Below are positions 1 to 10,540 of a stretch of 64,000 nucleotides of DNA, in pieces. Numbering within the stretch: position 1 is the first letter of the stretch; the number at the start of each line of letters is the position of its first letter. Both the position numbers and the translations under genes were made by a program. Under the pieces are notes generated by a model. That model was not told where the DNA came from. It saw only the letters and a program-made list of their open reading frames with translations, and did no database searches. Source of the stretch: Raoultibacter phocaeensis (GTDB taxonomy: Bacteria > Actinomycetota > Coriobacteriia > Coriobacteriales > Eggerthellaceae); contig NZ_CABDUX010000002.1 in the NCBI RefSeq assembly GCF_901411515.1, positions 1,116,001-1,180,000 on the forward strand. Direction: 5' to 3'.

Positions 1-1
1 G

Positions 2-1273
<1,272 letters not shown>

Positions 1274-1358
1274 AATAGGCTGGCTTCTCGGTACGGCGCG
1301 CCCAGCGGTTCGGTTAGGCGCTGCACAACCCGAGCAGCCTCGCTTCACATCATTGCTT

Positions 1359-1397
1359 GCGCCCGTACGACTTCGATCGTGCGGGCGCTTCGTTTTG
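1359..1397 (+). terminator. Rho-independent terminator after gdhA
   Basis: A 12-base stem (1359-1370 with 1377-1388, one G-T wobble) closes a six-base loop and is followed by a T-rich tail, about 85 bases after the gdhA stop. The rest of the 1274-1512 gap shows no other gene. Confidence 0.8.
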
Positions 1398-1512
1398 TGT
1401 TCATATCCTGCATAGAAGGCTCGCTCGCAGTTTTTTTCGATAGGATTACGGTTCCACCACGATGACCGAGCATAAAGCGCTCGTCTGTTCGCAGGAATGT
1501 CTTGGAGGTAGC

Positions 1513-2313
1513 ATGGTGCACGTGTCCCGCCGTCTGCTCTGCGCTCTCGCGCTTGCGTGTACCTGCGCGTTACTCACCTTGTGCGGGTGCTTCTCGCCCG
1601 AGTCAGTAACCAATGCGAAGCCAGCGTACGTGAGCCCCTACGATTTCTCCGGTCTTACCTACGAAAACGGACGTTTCGCTTATGCCGAAGACGGCGAGAT
1701 GCGCTCGCGTACCGGCATCGACGTTTCGGTTCACCAGGGCGCCATCGACTGGAACGCGGTAGCCGCAGACGGTGTCGACTTCGCTATCATCCGCATCGGC
1801 AATCGGGGTGCGACCGAAGGCATTGTCTACCTTGACGAACGCTACGAGGCCAACATGCAAGGCGCTGCAACGGCGGGCATTCCCGTAGGCGTGTATTTCT
1901 TTTCGCAGGCCGTTTCGGTCGAGGAGGCCGAAGAGGAAGCGGATTTCGTGCTCGCCATGCTCGGCGGCGCTGAACTCGCCTACCCCGTCGTCTACGACCA
2001 CGAGCCCGTTGCGGGCATCGAGGGACGGGCCGACAACCTCTCACGTACCCAGATGACCGAGAATGCCCGCGCATTCTGCTCGAGAATTTCCGATGCCGGA
2101 TACGAACCGATGCTCTACGGGAACAAGAGCGACATCGCGAAATACGACCTTGACGAGCTTGCCGGTATCGACGTGTGGTTCGCCGAATACGGGGCTCCCG
2201 TTCCGAGCGGGCAATTCGATTTCTCGATATGGCAGTACTCGAATGCCGGCACGGTTGCCGGCATCGAAACATCGGTCGATCTCAACCTCCAATTCCTCCC
2301 TCATGCGGCATAA
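1513..2313 (+). CDS. GH25 lysozyme-like lipoprotein
   Basis: Predicted cell-wall muramidase of glycoside hydrolase family 25, anchored as a lipoprotein. The start is placed at ATG 1513, or GTG 1516, because a strong GGAGGT lies at 1504-1509; the longer frame from 1462 lacks such a site. A basic N-terminus, a hydrophobic stretch and a lipobox ending LCGC (lipidated Cys near residue 26) precede the catalytic domain. The domain opens with GIDVSVHQGAIDW, the usual DxSxxQ start of GH25, and has YPVVYDHEP carrying the DxE pair typical of the family. The end of the domain (FSIWQYS, then SVDLNL) also fits GH25. It is complete at about 266 residues. The likely role is peptidoglycan remodelling or defence, but the substrate is not shown by the sequence. 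Confidence 0.88.
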   Translation: MVHVSRRLLCALALACTCALLTLCGCFSPESVTNAKPAYVSPYDFSGLTYENGRFAYAEDGEMRSRTGIDVSVHQGAIDWNAVAADGVDFAIIRIGNRGATEGIVYLDERYEANMQGAATAGIPVGVYFFSQAVSVEEAEEEADFVLAMLGGAELAYPVVYDHEPVAGIEGRADNLSRTQMTENARAFCSRISDAGYEPMLYGNKSDIAKYDLDELAGIDVWFAEYGAPVPSGQFDFSIWQYSNAGTVAGIETSVDLNLQFLPHAA

Positions 2314-2345
2314 CAAAGCGCGCAGCCACTTTCGAAAGGACCACC

Positions 2346-2990
2346 ATGGACAACCACTCTGACTCCACCCAACCACCTTGTTCGGAAACCGACCGTTTGC
2401 TCGACCCCGTAAGCACCGTACCCCGACTTACCACCGAGCGGCTCGTACTCAGAGCGTTTTGCCTTGCCGACGCTGACGACGTGTTCGCCTATTCGAGCGA
2501 TCCACGCATCGGCCACGATGCCGGCTGGCCGCAGCACCGCTCGCTTGACGATTCGCGTTCGTTTATCACCGATATCGCATCACAGGGCCATGTGTGGGCG
2601 ATCATTCCCCGCGAAACAGCGACCGAATGCAATCCCGAAGGCACGGTGATCGGCTCGATCGGCCTGATCCCCGATCCTGCACGTTCGCTCGACTCGGTAC
2701 TCATGCTCGGCTACGCGATCGGCAGCGATTGGTGGGGACGCGGCTTTACAACCGAAGCCGCGAAGGAAGTCGTCCGTTTCGGCTTCGAGCAGCTCGGTCT
2801 CATCGGCATCTCATGTACGTGCTACCCGTGGAATGCCGCCTCAAGGCGCGTGATAGAAAAATGCGGCTTCTCGTTCGAGGGAACCAGACACCTCGCAGAG
2901 ATCGGCCAAGACGGCGTTCCCGAAGATCTACTCTGCCACCTGCTTGCAAAAGAAGCTTGGGAAGCATCATCTGAACAAACAACCGCCTAA
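2346..2990 (+). CDS. GNAT N-acetyltransferase, RimJ/RimL type
   Basis: Acetyl-CoA-dependent N-acyltransferase of the RimJ/RimL/Acetyltransf_3 class. The start is ATG 2346 behind the ribosome site GAAAGGA; the frame is open further upstream but overlaps the lysozyme gene. The segment TTERLVLRAF near residue 32 is the usual first strand of this class. LGYAIGSDWWGRGFTTEAAKEV is the acetyl-CoA pyrophosphate-binding loop, and NAASRRVIEKCGF is the typical C-terminal helix. It has 214 residues with no signal or membrane segment. It follows the lysozyme gene by 32 bases and may be co-transcribed. Members acetylate ribosomal protein N-termini or small amines; the substrate here is unknown. Confidence 0.88.
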   Translation: MDNHSDSTQPPCSETDRLLDPVSTVPRLTTERLVLRAFCLADADDVFAYSSDPRIGHDAGWPQHRSLDDSRSFITDIASQGHVWAIIPRETATECNPEGTVIGSIGLIPDPARSLDSVLMLGYAIGSDWWGRGFTTEAAKEVVRFGFEQLGLIGISCTCYPWNAASRRVIEKCGFSFEGTRHLAEIGQDGVPEDLLCHLLAKEAWEASSEQTTA

Positions 2991-3039
2991 GCGAACGTCA
3001 GCATTAAACAGATGCGATCGCTACGGCATACGCGCGACT

Positions 3040-3978
3040 CTAGCTCGGATGAACCGCTTTCGCTGAAACGACGTTGCTCGGTGAAATGAGGATGACCCCC
3101 ACCGAGCCTATCTCGGGCGCATTGACGTAGAACGTTCCGTTGATGGTCTCGCCCATAACGAACAGGCCTTCGTCCTGCGTCGATATGACGATGTCGATGC
3201 CCTCGGCCTCTTCGACGATCTCTTTATCGGGGGTGAGCACGACGATGAAATCGACGTTGTACGTCTGGAAGTACGCAACCTGCGCTTCGATCATGCGCTT
3301 CGTCATCTTCGGCGTCACGCTGAACACGCCGAAACGGTCGCTGCCCTTTTTGAGGATGGTCCCCTCGCGGTACCGCTCGAGGTTCTCGGCGTCGATCGAG
3401 AATACCGTGGCGTTCTTGTCGAGATAGCTCTGCTCTACATCCTCGATGGCGATCGGCGGTTTCCGCTTCGTCGTCGACGAAGCGCTCCCGGTCGAGCCAG
3501 GTGCCGTTTCTGCGCCCTGCTCCGTATCGGCAGGCAGCCCCGAGGCAGCTGCATCCGAATCGTGCCCCGATTCGGCAGAGGAACCCGAAGCGCCCGGCTC
3601 CGAATCGTGCCCCGAGTCGGCAGGAGAACCCGACGCGCCCGCATCCGAACCGGTACCGCCCAATCCGTACGGATCCTCAAGGCCCGACAGCCCCGACTCG
3701 ACGTCTCGCGCGGCATCTTCGGAGGCTTTCGACCCCGAAGACGCGCTTGCGTCGTTTTTCTTGTTCTCGGCTTTCGTCTCGAGGACTGCAGGATCGACGG
3801 TTCCCTTGAACACGATCGCCGTATAGCCGTCCATCTGCCCAGTCGCATCATCGATGTTGGAAGCTGCAACGTTCCACGAATGACCCACCGCCAAATAGCC
3901 CACAAGACCGAACAGCGAGACGGCAATGAGCCCGACGAAAACGACGAGAGCGATTTTTTCACGTGGTACGTTCGACAT
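3040..3978 (-). CDS. Membrane-anchored phosphoesterase-like protein with a degenerate active site
   Basis: I do not recognise this as a named family. A short basic N-terminus and one hydrophobic helix (about residues 9-30) predict a membrane anchor with the rest outside the cell. Residues about 75-165 are low complexity, rich in Gly, Ala, Ser, Asp and Glu, and contain repeats of the form GASGSxADSGHDSE. The C-terminal part (GVFSVTPKMTKRM, VDFIVVLT, GIDIVIST, GTFYVNAPEIGSVGVILI) has the strand order of UshA/5'-nucleotidase calcineurin-like phosphoesterases. The metal-binding histidines (for example GHxH after the 'DIVI' strand) are absent. I infer a pseudo-enzyme or binding protein. There is no Shine-Dalgarno; TATAAT sits so close to the ATG that the mRNA may be leaderless. 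Confidence 0.6.
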   Translation of the reverse strand: MSNVPREKIALVVFVGLIAVSLFGLVGYLAVGHSWNVAASNIDDATGQMDGYTAIVFKGTVDPAVLETKAENKKNDASASSGSKASEDAARDVESGLSGLEDPYGLGGTGSDAGASGSPADSGHDSEPGASGSSAESGHDSDAAASGLPADTEQGAETAPGSTGSASSTTKRKPPIAIEDVEQSYLDKNATVFSIDAENLERYREGTILKKGSDRFGVFSVTPKMTKRMIEAQVAYFQTYNVDFIVVLTPDKEIVEEAEGIDIVISTQDEGLFVMGETINGTFYVNAPEIGSVGVILISPSNVVSAKAVHPS

Positions 3979-3985
3979 GGAACGT

Positions 3986-3991
3986 ATTATA
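3986..3991 (-). promoter_or_regulatory. -10 box (TATAAT) seven bases from the start codon
   Basis: On the minus strand a perfect TATAAT is followed by ACGTTCC and then the ATG at 3978, so initiation at the usual distance would start the transcript at or next to the A of ATG. No convincing -35 hexamer is present. This supports a leaderless mRNA for the membrane-anchored protein gene. Confidence 0.5.
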
Positions 3992-4130
3992 CCCTTGCCC
4001 CAACCCCTCGTTTCGAGCCTGAGCCAAGCGACACAATTTCACAGCAAACGGGTACGAAGCGCGCAGTACATATGCACAGCTTCGCAGGTCAGAACATCTC
4101 CGACGGGCACGCTTCCAGCAGCACGCAGCC

Positions 4131-4661
4131 TCAGACCATCTTCTCGTACGCGTAGCGCTCAGACGTTGCGCCCTCCGCATGACTGATGTGAATTATCCCG
4201 CATTGCGCGAATCCGTTCTTCTCGAGCAGACGTTGCATAGGGGTATTGCCCGGATGTGTGTCGATCCTCACGCTCGTGCATCCGAGGCTTCGGGCCAAAC
4301 GACAGGCGTAGTCGAGGATAGAAGATCCGACTCCCTTGTTCTTACCTTCGCTCGCAACGGCAACCCGGTGCACGACGACGTAGCACGGATCATCGGGAAG
4401 CGATTCGGTCAGCCACGATCCGTTTTCGATGGTGCGGTAATCAAGTTCGTCACGACAGGCCACCATGGCCGTAGCAACGAGCCGTGTTCCCTCGCATGCG
4501 ACGATGCTCTCGCCGCGCGTGATATCGGCATCGATGACTTCGCGGGCGGGATAACCGCCCTGCCATTGATCGGTACCCAAAGCCGCAAGCGCAGCCCGCC
4601 CGTCGGCGAGAATGCCCATGATGCGGTCCAAATCGGAGTACGTAGCGTTTCTCAGCTCCAA
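4131..4661 (-). CDS. GNAT N-acetyltransferase
   Basis: Acetyl-CoA-dependent acetyltransferase of about 176 residues. I place the start at TTG 4661 (MELRNATYSDLDRIM...) because GAGAAAGAG lies six bases upstream and the fold begins there; the frame is open to another TTG at 4709. VVHRVAVASEGKNKGVGSSILDYA is the acetyl-CoA binding segment (motif A), and RIDTHPGNTPMQRLLEKNGF is motif B with the usual C-terminal turn. The early segment with WQGGYP resembles GNAT enzymes acting on amino acids or small amines. Its neighbours are unrelated minus-strand genes, with about 150 bases on the 3' side and 110 on the 5' side. The substrate is unknown. Confidence 0.85.
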   Translation of the reverse strand: MELRNATYSDLDRIMGILADGRAALAALGTDQWQGGYPAREVIDADITRGESIVACEGTRLVATAMVACRDELDYRTIENGSWLTESLPDDPCYVVVHRVAVASEGKNKGVGSSILDYACRLARSLGCTSVRIDTHPGNTPMQRLLEKNGFAQCGIIHISHAEGATSERYAYEKMV

Positions 4662-4773
4662 CCCGTGCTCTTTCTCTCGTAAATTAAAAGCGATACGAAA
4701 CAATAGCAATGACGGGGCTTCGACACAACGGTTTTTTCAAGGTTTTACGCAGATGTACGTTCTTGACTCAGAA

Positions 4774-6551
4774 TTATTCGCTGCTCTGGGAATAATGCAT
4801 CCTTCTTCTGAGCACGGCAAGCTTTCCGGCAAGCAGGCACACGCCTGCAAGCAGCACGCATCCCAAGCCAAACGCAGCTGCGTTCGCATCGCCCGTCAAG
4901 GGAGCCACCGACGATCTTTTCGGTTCGGGGGAAGGCGCTTCGATCGGATGTGGTGTGGGATCGGTCAACGTATCCGGCTCGGACGATTCGGGCACCTCAG
5001 ACTCAGAAGCGCCGGTTGCAGGAATCTCGACCGCTACGCCTCTGTTTCCGCAACGCTCACACACTTCGACCCGCAAACCCGACTGCACAGCGCTCGGCTC
5101 CTTCTCGACAATCCACGAGTACACATGATCCGCCATGGGAACATCTTCGCCACCCAGAAGCACTTTCCCGCAGGTAGCACATACGGTATCGCCGGTGTAG
5201 CCTTTTTCTGAGCAGCTCGCGGCCACGGCGTTTCTCGTCTCGGTTGCCGCATGGTCGCATACGATGCAACCGCCGTTGCCGTCAGGTACGGGCTCGAACC
5301 CCTCGGCACAATACTCCGGCTTCACCTTTTCCAAGAACACGCCGCCCGCTATGCCGACGGTACTCGGACGGATTGCGCCCGCCACCGCCACGCCAGCATC
5401 CCGACCGTCCCAGTAGTTATGCTCGAGCGAAACCGCGCTTGCATCGGAGAAAGCGATTCGGCTTTGAAGAGTTCGCCGTCGGAATCACCCGAATCAAGCA
5501 TCACGTTGTTCTCGACGATGACAGACGAGGCCCTCGAAGCGTTGCCGAACCTGATAGCCCGGTCTCCTGCGCGCTGTATGATATTCTCGGCGATGATCAC
5601 TTCGCCGAGCACGGGGTTCGCGTTGCTGCTCTGCAGTGCGATCGCGTTATGGGCGGTGTCTTCGATCAAGCTGTTCACAACGCAGGGGTTTATGGGTCCC
5701 TGAAGGTATATGCCCTGGAAATAGGACGAGAACGTGCACCGTGAAACCGTGACATTCGCAAACGGCTTCGTGTCGGCCATCATCTTAATCGCGGCAAAAG
5801 ATCCGTCTCCCATCTTGCTCGCATCGCCCAGAAACGCGCATCCCTCGAACCGTATACCGTCGTTGACCGCATAGGCGCTGTAGTCGGCTACGAAGACCCG
5901 GCCTTCGATCGCAAGACCCTCGAACGTGATGTTTTTCAAAGAACTGAAATCGTAGTGGCTGCCGTTGGTATCCGAAGTCGTGGTTTCACGCACGTAATCG
6001 AAGGCAGGCGCGCTCCCTGTTCCATATACGTGGCCCGACGCTGCTTCGAACCCGGGGAGCACGACGCCGTCTTCACTCGTCAGAGTAAGGTTTTCAACGG
6101 TACGCACATAGCTGTACACGCCGGTCGGCGTCAATTCGCCAAGCGTTTCCGGAGTCCCGTTCCCGGTCGTCGCATACGATTGGTCGTAATAGATCGTACG
6201 GCTTCCCGGGTATTTCGTCGTACGGGCGAGTACAAGGGGGTCTTCGTAGGGGCCGCCGCTGAACCGTATCGTCTTCCCGTCGATCGGTCCGTACGCTCCG
6301 TCGAGCGCGTACTGCGCGTTTTCGGGCGTCACGATCCATACGGCGCCTTCCTTGCGGGGAGCCGCCGGTAGCTCCGTTCCGCCATAGCCCGCCGAAAGAT
6401 CGACTGCAACGTATCCGCTTGCGGTTCGATTACTCGATTCGACGGAAGCTTCGGCCGCTTCGTCTGCAACCGCGCTCAGGGGGCCGCCGAAGACGGCGGC
6501 TGCGAACAGCAAAGCTGCGAAGACTATTCTACGCGTTCCTACTCGCTTCAT
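4774..6551 (-). pseudogene. Sortase-anchored beta-helix surface protein split by a one-base frameshift
   Basis: Two minus-strand frames make one protein of about 590 residues. The first starts at ATG 6551 behind AAGGAGG. It has a signal peptide (basic start, hydrophobic core, ALA-like end AVADEA) and right-handed beta-helix repeats (FEGLAIEGRVFV, VTVSRCTFSSYFQGIYLQG, VIIAENIIQRAGDRAIRFG). It runs into nonsense after FKAESLS near 5448. Stepping back one base there continues with SDASAVSLEHNYWDGRDAG, the NYW-G motif that ends such helices. Next come CxxC-containing modules (CIVCD, CATCG, CERCG), an acidic Pro-rich spacer, and an APLTGD sorting motif with a transmembrane helix and RRR. Beta-helix proteins often bind or cleave polysaccharides. 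The shift could be a mutation, phase variation, programmed frameshifting or a sequence error. Confidence 0.8.
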
Positions 6552-6628
6552 GCGCCTCCTTCGTGGATACAGGTGCGAACGCTTTGTGCATAGCACGTAC
6601 GGTACGGAATCTATGAGCATGTACATCA

Positions 6629-6658
6629 GTATTACACCATAGCATGGTGTTTTTTCAA
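6629..6658 (-). promoter_or_regulatory. Promoter with embedded palindromic operator for the beta-helix gene
   Basis: On the minus strand TTGAAA (6653-6658) and TAATAC (6629-6634) are 18 bases apart. Between them is a perfect palindrome with seven-base arms, ACACCAT-AGC-ATGGTGT (6634-6650). An operator in the spacer suggests repression by an unidentified dimeric regulator. Confidence 0.45.
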
Positions 6659-6732
6659 GGGGCAAACCCTCGTCGAATCGCCTTTATATCTCCCCCCTGG
6701 AGCCGTAACGGGTTGCGAACTGCCGACAAGAA

Positions 6733-6765
6733 AAGAGCCGAAACCTGCCATAGGCTTCGGCTCTT
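6733..6765 (-). terminator. Rho-independent terminator of uvrA
   Basis: Ten-base perfect stem (6733-6742 with 6756-6765), followed on the minus strand by TTTTCTT, about 70 bases after the uvrA stop codon. Confidence 0.85.
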
Positions 6766-6834
6766 ATTACCGCAGGAGCTTTGATACGGTCCCTGTCAGC
6801 GGACATCAAACGCCCAGATCTCTGCGCTCCTCGG

Positions 6835-9747
6835 CTACGAGGCCTTTGTCTGGACGCGTGCGGTGCCTCCCTCGTCGAGCATTTTCGCGAGGAACTGCCC
6901 CGTGTAGCTTTCAGGAACCGCCGCTATGTCTTCAGGAGTGCCGGTCGCCACGATGGTGCCGCCGCGGTCGCCGCCTTCGGGTCCGAGGTCGATGATGTTG
7001 TCTGCGCTCTTGATGATGTCGAGGTTGTGCTCGATGACGAGTACGGTGTTGCCCGCATCCACCAAACGCTGAAGCACTTCGAGCAGCTGGCGCACGTCCT
7101 CGAAATGGAGGCCGGTCGTCGGTTCGTCGAGGATGTAGAACGTTTTGCCGGTCTGGCGGCGCTGCAACTCGCTTGAAAGTTTCACGCGCTGCGCTTCGCC
7201 GCCCGAAAGCGTGGTCGCCGGCTGCCCGAGCTTGATGTAACCGAGTCCCACGTCGTGCAGCGTCTGGAGCTTGCGCTTGATGCCGGGTATGTTCTCGAAG
7301 AACGCAAGCGCCTCCTCAACCGTCATCTCGAGGATATCGTAGACGTTTTTGCCGCGGTACGTCACCTGCAGCGTTTCGCGGTTGTAGCGCTTGCCGCCGC
7401 ACACCTCGCACGGCACGTACACGTCGGGCAGAAAGTGCATCTCGATCTTTATCTGGCCATCGCCCTTGCATGCCTCGCAGCGCCCGCCTGCGACGTTGAA
7501 CGAGAAACGCCCGGGTGCGTACCCTCGGGCCTTCGCCTCCTGGGTAGACGCGAACAGCTGGCGTATGTCGTCCCAGAGGCCGATGTAGGTTGCCGGGTTC
7601 GATCGCGGCGTGCGCCCGATGGGGCTCTGGTCGATGTTGATGACCTTGTCGAGCAGCTCGGCTCCCGTCATCTTCCGGTAGGCCCCGGTGCGTCTGCGCG
7701 CATGGTTCACGCGGTTCGCAAGCGCTGGAGCGAGGGTATCGGTGATAAGCGAGCTCTTGCCCGAGCCCGATACGCCCGTGACAACGGTGAGCTCGCCGAT
7801 GGGAACCTCGATGCTCACATCCTTAAGGTTGTTCTCGGTTGCGCCCATGAGTTTTACAGAACCCCGTTTGGGATTGCGGCGGACCTCGGGAACCTCAATG
7901 CGCCTGCGACCCGAAAGGTAATCGGCCGTGTACGAGTTCTTCGCCTTGAGAATCTGTTTCGGCGTCCCTTGAGCCACGACCTCGCCCCCGTTCTCGCCCG
8001 CACCCGGCCCCATGTCGATCACGTAATCGGCATGGCGGATGGTATCCTCGTCGTGCTCGACGACGATGACCGTGTTGCCGAGATCGCGTAAGCGCTCAAG
8101 CGTAGCGATAAGCCGCTCGTTGTCACGCTGATGCAGGCCGATCGACGGCTCGTCGAGGATGTAGAGCACTCCCATGAGCCCGGCCCCAATCTGCGTGGCG
8201 AGTCTGATGCGCTGTGCCTCGCCGCCCGAAAGCGTTGCCGTTGCGCGCTCGAGCGTGAGGTAATCGAGCCCCACATCGACGAGGAAGCGCAGACGGGCGC
8301 GGATCTCCTTCACGATGGGGCCCGCGATCTGCTCATCGGACCCGGTGAAATCGAGGGCTTCGAAATACGCGAGCGAATCGGCGGCACTCATCTCGGTGAC
8401 TTCGTGGATGTTCTTGCCGCCGACGGTGACGGCGAGGATTTCCGGTTTGAGGCGCTTGCCGCCGCACGTCTGGCACGGCACGATGGCGAAGTACTGCGCG
8501 TACTTCTCGCGCTGGTTATCGCTTGTGGACTCCTGATAGCGGTGCATGACCGCAGCAGTCGCGCCCTCCCAATCGATGTACCAGTACGTTTCGCGCCCAT
8601 CGACCGTCACATAGTCGACGCGAACCTTTTCTTTGGGCAGGCCGAACAGAAGCGCATCGCGCACCTTCTTCGGCATGTCCTCCCACGGGGTGTCGGCCGA
8701 CACCCCGAGGTGCTTGGCTACGGCGCGCAGCACCTGCGGATAGTAGTTGCCCGTCGTGAACGGCGCGATCACGCCCTCGTTCAGCGAAAGCGACGGATCG
8801 GGCACGAGCAGGCTCGGATCGACCTCTTCGCGGCTTCCGATGCCGAGGCAGTCGGGGCAGGCGCCGTAAGGCGCGTTGAAGGAGAAATCGCGCGGCTGCA
8901 GCTCGTCCATGGAATGGCCGTGTTCGGGACAGGCGAGCGCAAGAGAGAACACGTACTCGCCCTCCTGCAAGCCACCCGTAGCGCCCGAAGACGTGGGGCC
9001 GCCCGCCTTGGGTTTGCCGTCCTCGCCGAGCACCTGCACGAGCACGCGCCCGTCGGCGAGTTTGGTGGCCATCTCGACGGCTTCCGCGATACGGCTGGAC
9101 GCATCGCTTTTCAGAACCACGCGATCGACTACCACGTCGATGAAGTGCTTGATCTTCTTGTTGAGCACGATCGGCTCACCGTCGAGCTTCTTCACTTCCC
9201 CATCGATGCGCACGCGGGAGAAGCCCTCTTTCTGCAGGTCTTGGAACAGCTTCGTGAATTCGCCTTTGCGCCCGACCACCACCGGAGCCATCACGAGTGC
9301 CTTGAGCCCGTCGCCGAGCGAAAGTATTTCGTCGGCTACCTGATCGGTCGTCTGCCGCCTGATTTCGCGCCCGCACTCCGGGCAATGGGGAACGCCCACG
9401 CGCGCGAACAGCAGGCGCAGGTAGTCGTATATCTCGGTGGTGGTGCCCACCGTGGAGCGCGGGTTCTTGCTCGTTGTTTTCTGGTCGATGGATACCGCAG
9501 GAGACAACCCGTCGATGCTGTCGAGATCGGGCTTGTTCATCTGGCCGAGAAACTGCCGTGCATAGCTCGAAAGGCTTTCCACGTAGCGGCGCTGGCCTTC
9601 TGCGTACATCGTGTCGAATGCAAGCGAGCTTTTGCCCGAGCCGGAAAGCCCCGTGATCACAACGAGCTTGTCCCGCGGAATAGTCAGGTCTATATCCTTC
9701 AGATTATGCTCGCGAGCACCCTTGATGACGATTGAGTTCTGTGCCAT
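6835..9747 (-). CDS. uvrA: UvrABC excinuclease subunit A
   Basis: DNA-damage recognition ATPase of nucleotide excision repair; it loads UvrB at lesions. The protein has 970 residues from ATG 9747 ([19 protein letters not shown]), the usual UvrA N-terminus; the frame is open upstream but without homology. It shows two ABC cassettes, each with Walker A (GLSGSGKSS and GVSGSGKSS), signature ([12 protein letters not shown] and [12 protein letters not shown]) and Walker B ([11 protein letters not shown] and [11 protein letters not shown]). Zinc-binding cysteine pairs are in CPECG, CPDCLG and CQTCGG of the first half and CEACKGDG and CEVCGG of the second. A LexA-like box upstream fits SOS control. 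uvrB and uvrC are not in the window. Confidence 0.98.
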   Translation of the reverse strand: MAQNSIVIKGAREHNLKDIDLTIPRDKLVVITGLSGSGKSSLAFDTMYAEGQRRYVESLSSYARQFLGQMNKPDLDSIDGLSPAVSIDQKTTSKNPRSTVGTTTEIYDYLRLLFARVGVPHCPECGREIRRQTTDQVADEILSLGDGLKALVMAPVVVGRKGEFTKLFQDLQKEGFSRVRIDGEVKKLDGEPIVLNKKIKHFIDVVVDRVVLKSDASSRIAEAVEMATKLADGRVLVQVLGEDGKPKAGGPTSSGATGGLQEGEYVFSLALACPEHGHSMDELQPRDFSFNAPYGACPDCLGIGSREEVDPSLLVPDPSLSLNEGVIAPFTTGNYYPQVLRAVAKHLGVSADTPWEDMPKKVRDALLFGLPKEKVRVDYVTVDGRETYWYIDWEGATAAVMHRYQESTSDNQREKYAQYFAIVPCQTCGGKRLKPEILAVTVGGKNIHEVTEMSAADSLAYFEALDFTGSDEQIAGPIVKEIRARLRFLVDVGLDYLTLERATATLSGGEAQRIRLATQIGAGLMGVLYILDEPSIGLHQRDNERLIATLERLRDLGNTVIVVEHDEDTIRHADYVIDMGPGAGENGGEVVAQGTPKQILKAKNSYTADYLSGRRRIEVPEVRRNPKRGSVKLMGATENNLKDVSIEVPIGELTVVTGVSGSGKSSLITDTLAPALANRVNHARRRTGAYRKMTGAELLDKVINIDQSPIGRTPRSNPATYIGLWDDIRQLFASTQEAKARGYAPGRFSFNVAGGRCEACKGDGQIKIEMHFLPDVYVPCEVCGGKRYNRETLQVTYRGKNVYDILEMTVEEALAFFENIPGIKRKLQTLHDVGLGYIKLGQPATTLSGGEAQRVKLSSELQRRQTGKTFYILDEPTTGLHFEDVRQLLEVLQRLVDAGNTVLVIEHNLDIIKSADNIIDLGPEGGDRGGTIVATGTPEDIAAVPESYTGQFLAKMLDEGGTARVQTKAS

Positions 9748-9790
9748 GTTCGTCTGCTTCTTTCGCTTCGTTTCCGTTAGCAACCGTTTC

Positions 9791-9819
9791 GGTTCCAAAC
9801 ATGACGCATGTCTGGAACC
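9791..9819. repeat. Interrupted palindrome upstream of uvrA
   Basis: Arms 9791-9802 and 9808-9819 match in 11 of 12 positions around a five-base spacer (GGTTCCA...TGGAACC). It lies in the predicted uvrA 5' leader, about 45 bases before the start. It could form a leader hairpin or bind a regulator; the sequence does not decide. Confidence 0.45.
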
Positions 9820-9839
9820 GCTCTGTCACGCAAACGTCT

Positions 9840-9890
9840 ATTGTAACGCAGAAGGTACCAAACGCTGTACAAAAACAGAACTGTTGTTCT
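9840..9890 (-). promoter_or_regulatory. uvrA promoter -10 box and LexA-like operator
   Basis: TACAAT on the minus strand (9840-9845) is a good -10 box for uvrA. Upstream, AGAAC-TGTT-GTTCT (9877-9890) fits the Gram-positive LexA core GAAC-N4-GTTC with perfect five-base arms. A CTGTACA element (9865-9871) lies between them. uvrA is a classical SOS gene, so LexA control is the simplest reading; no clear -35 was found. Confidence 0.5.
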
Positions 9891-10021
9891 ATGTTCAAAA
9901 GATGCGCACACTCTGTTCGACCCGCTGCCGCTCGCCGCCCGACATCGCAAACCGTGCAATTCGCCTAGAGCTGCCATGCACCTGCAGCGGCAGGTCCCTT
10001 GCGTGGCCGATGGATCACTTG

Positions 10022-10100
10022 CTGTACAGGTTCCAACCGTCCGCAGTATGGTTTTCCCTGAAATTAACCCTGTACAACTTCCCTGAGCACACCTTATGCT
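10022..10100 (+). promoter_or_regulatory. Candidate ygbA promoter with paired CTGTACA elements
   Basis: CTGTACA occurs at 10022-10028 and 10070-10076, and a third copy lies at 9865-9871. The second copy overlaps a possible -35 (TGTACA, 10071-10076), which is 18 bases from TATGCT (10095-10100). The predicted transcript starts only about five bases before the ATG. The rest of the 364-base divergent gap 9748-10111 shows no gene. Confidence 0.35.
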
Positions 10101-10111
10101 ATCCTGCGGCC

Positions 10112-10456
10112 ATGGAAGATACTCCGAACATAGCGAAGCGCCGCGAGCGAGAAAAACGCACCATCTCGCAGATGATCGCGTTGCACTGCGCAGGCACCCA
10201 CGACGAGCAGGCTCGCACCGAAACGGCCTTCTGCGGCGAGACAATCTGCCCCGAATGCAAAGCCATCGACGACTACGCCGTGCTACGCACCGAACGCTGC
10301 CGCAAGATGGACGTGAAAACCTCGTGCGACGAGTGCGAAAACCACTGCTACCGGCCTGAAGAGCGCGAGCGCATCCGTGCCGTCATGCGCTATTCCGGGC
10401 CTCGCATGCTGAAGGTGCATCCCGTCGCCGCCATTCGCCATCTCCTCGGAAAGTAA
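10112..10456 (+). CDS. ygbA: YgbA-like nitrous-oxide-stimulated-promoter family protein
   Basis: Small cytosolic cysteine-rich protein of 114 residues matching the YgbA family, which in enterobacteria is induced by nitric oxide under NsrR control; the biochemical role is poorly defined. Family hallmarks are the early ALHCAGTH segment, CPECKAIDDYA, the paired cysteines of SCDECENHCYRPEERE and the end MRYSGPRMLKVHPVAAIRHLL. The conserved cysteines suggest metal or Fe-S binding; this is inference. ATG 10112 is chosen because it gives the family N-terminus; the frame is open upstream and there is no good ribosome site, consistent with a near-leaderless message. It is transcribed divergently from uvrA. 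Confidence 0.85.
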   Translation: MEDTPNIAKRREREKRTISQMIALHCAGTHDEQARTETAFCGETICPECKAIDDYAVLRTERCRKMDVKTSCDECENHCYRPEERERIRAVMRYSGPRMLKVHPVAAIRHLLGK

Positions 10457-10457
10457 A

Positions 10458-10530
10458 GGGCGGGCAACCGCTTCGAGGCGGGCGGATGACCACCCGAGCG
10501 GCCCCGCCCACCTTGAGCGGGTTGCCGCCC
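10458..10530. terminator. Large GC-rich hairpin between convergent genes
   Basis: Near-complementary 15-base arms at 10458-10472 and 10516-10530 enclose an inner GC-rich hairpin. It sits between the convergent ygbA and permease genes. The minus-strand exit carries only a short T run, so it is a likely but atypical bidirectional terminator. Confidence 0.5.
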
Positions 10531-10540
10531 GAGCATCCAC

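Noticed and set aside
8131-9735. 534-codon plus-strand ORF opposite uvrA
   Set aside because: Long antisense frames are expected opposite GC-rich genes; the minus frame is full-length UvrA and the plus translation has no recognisable domain.
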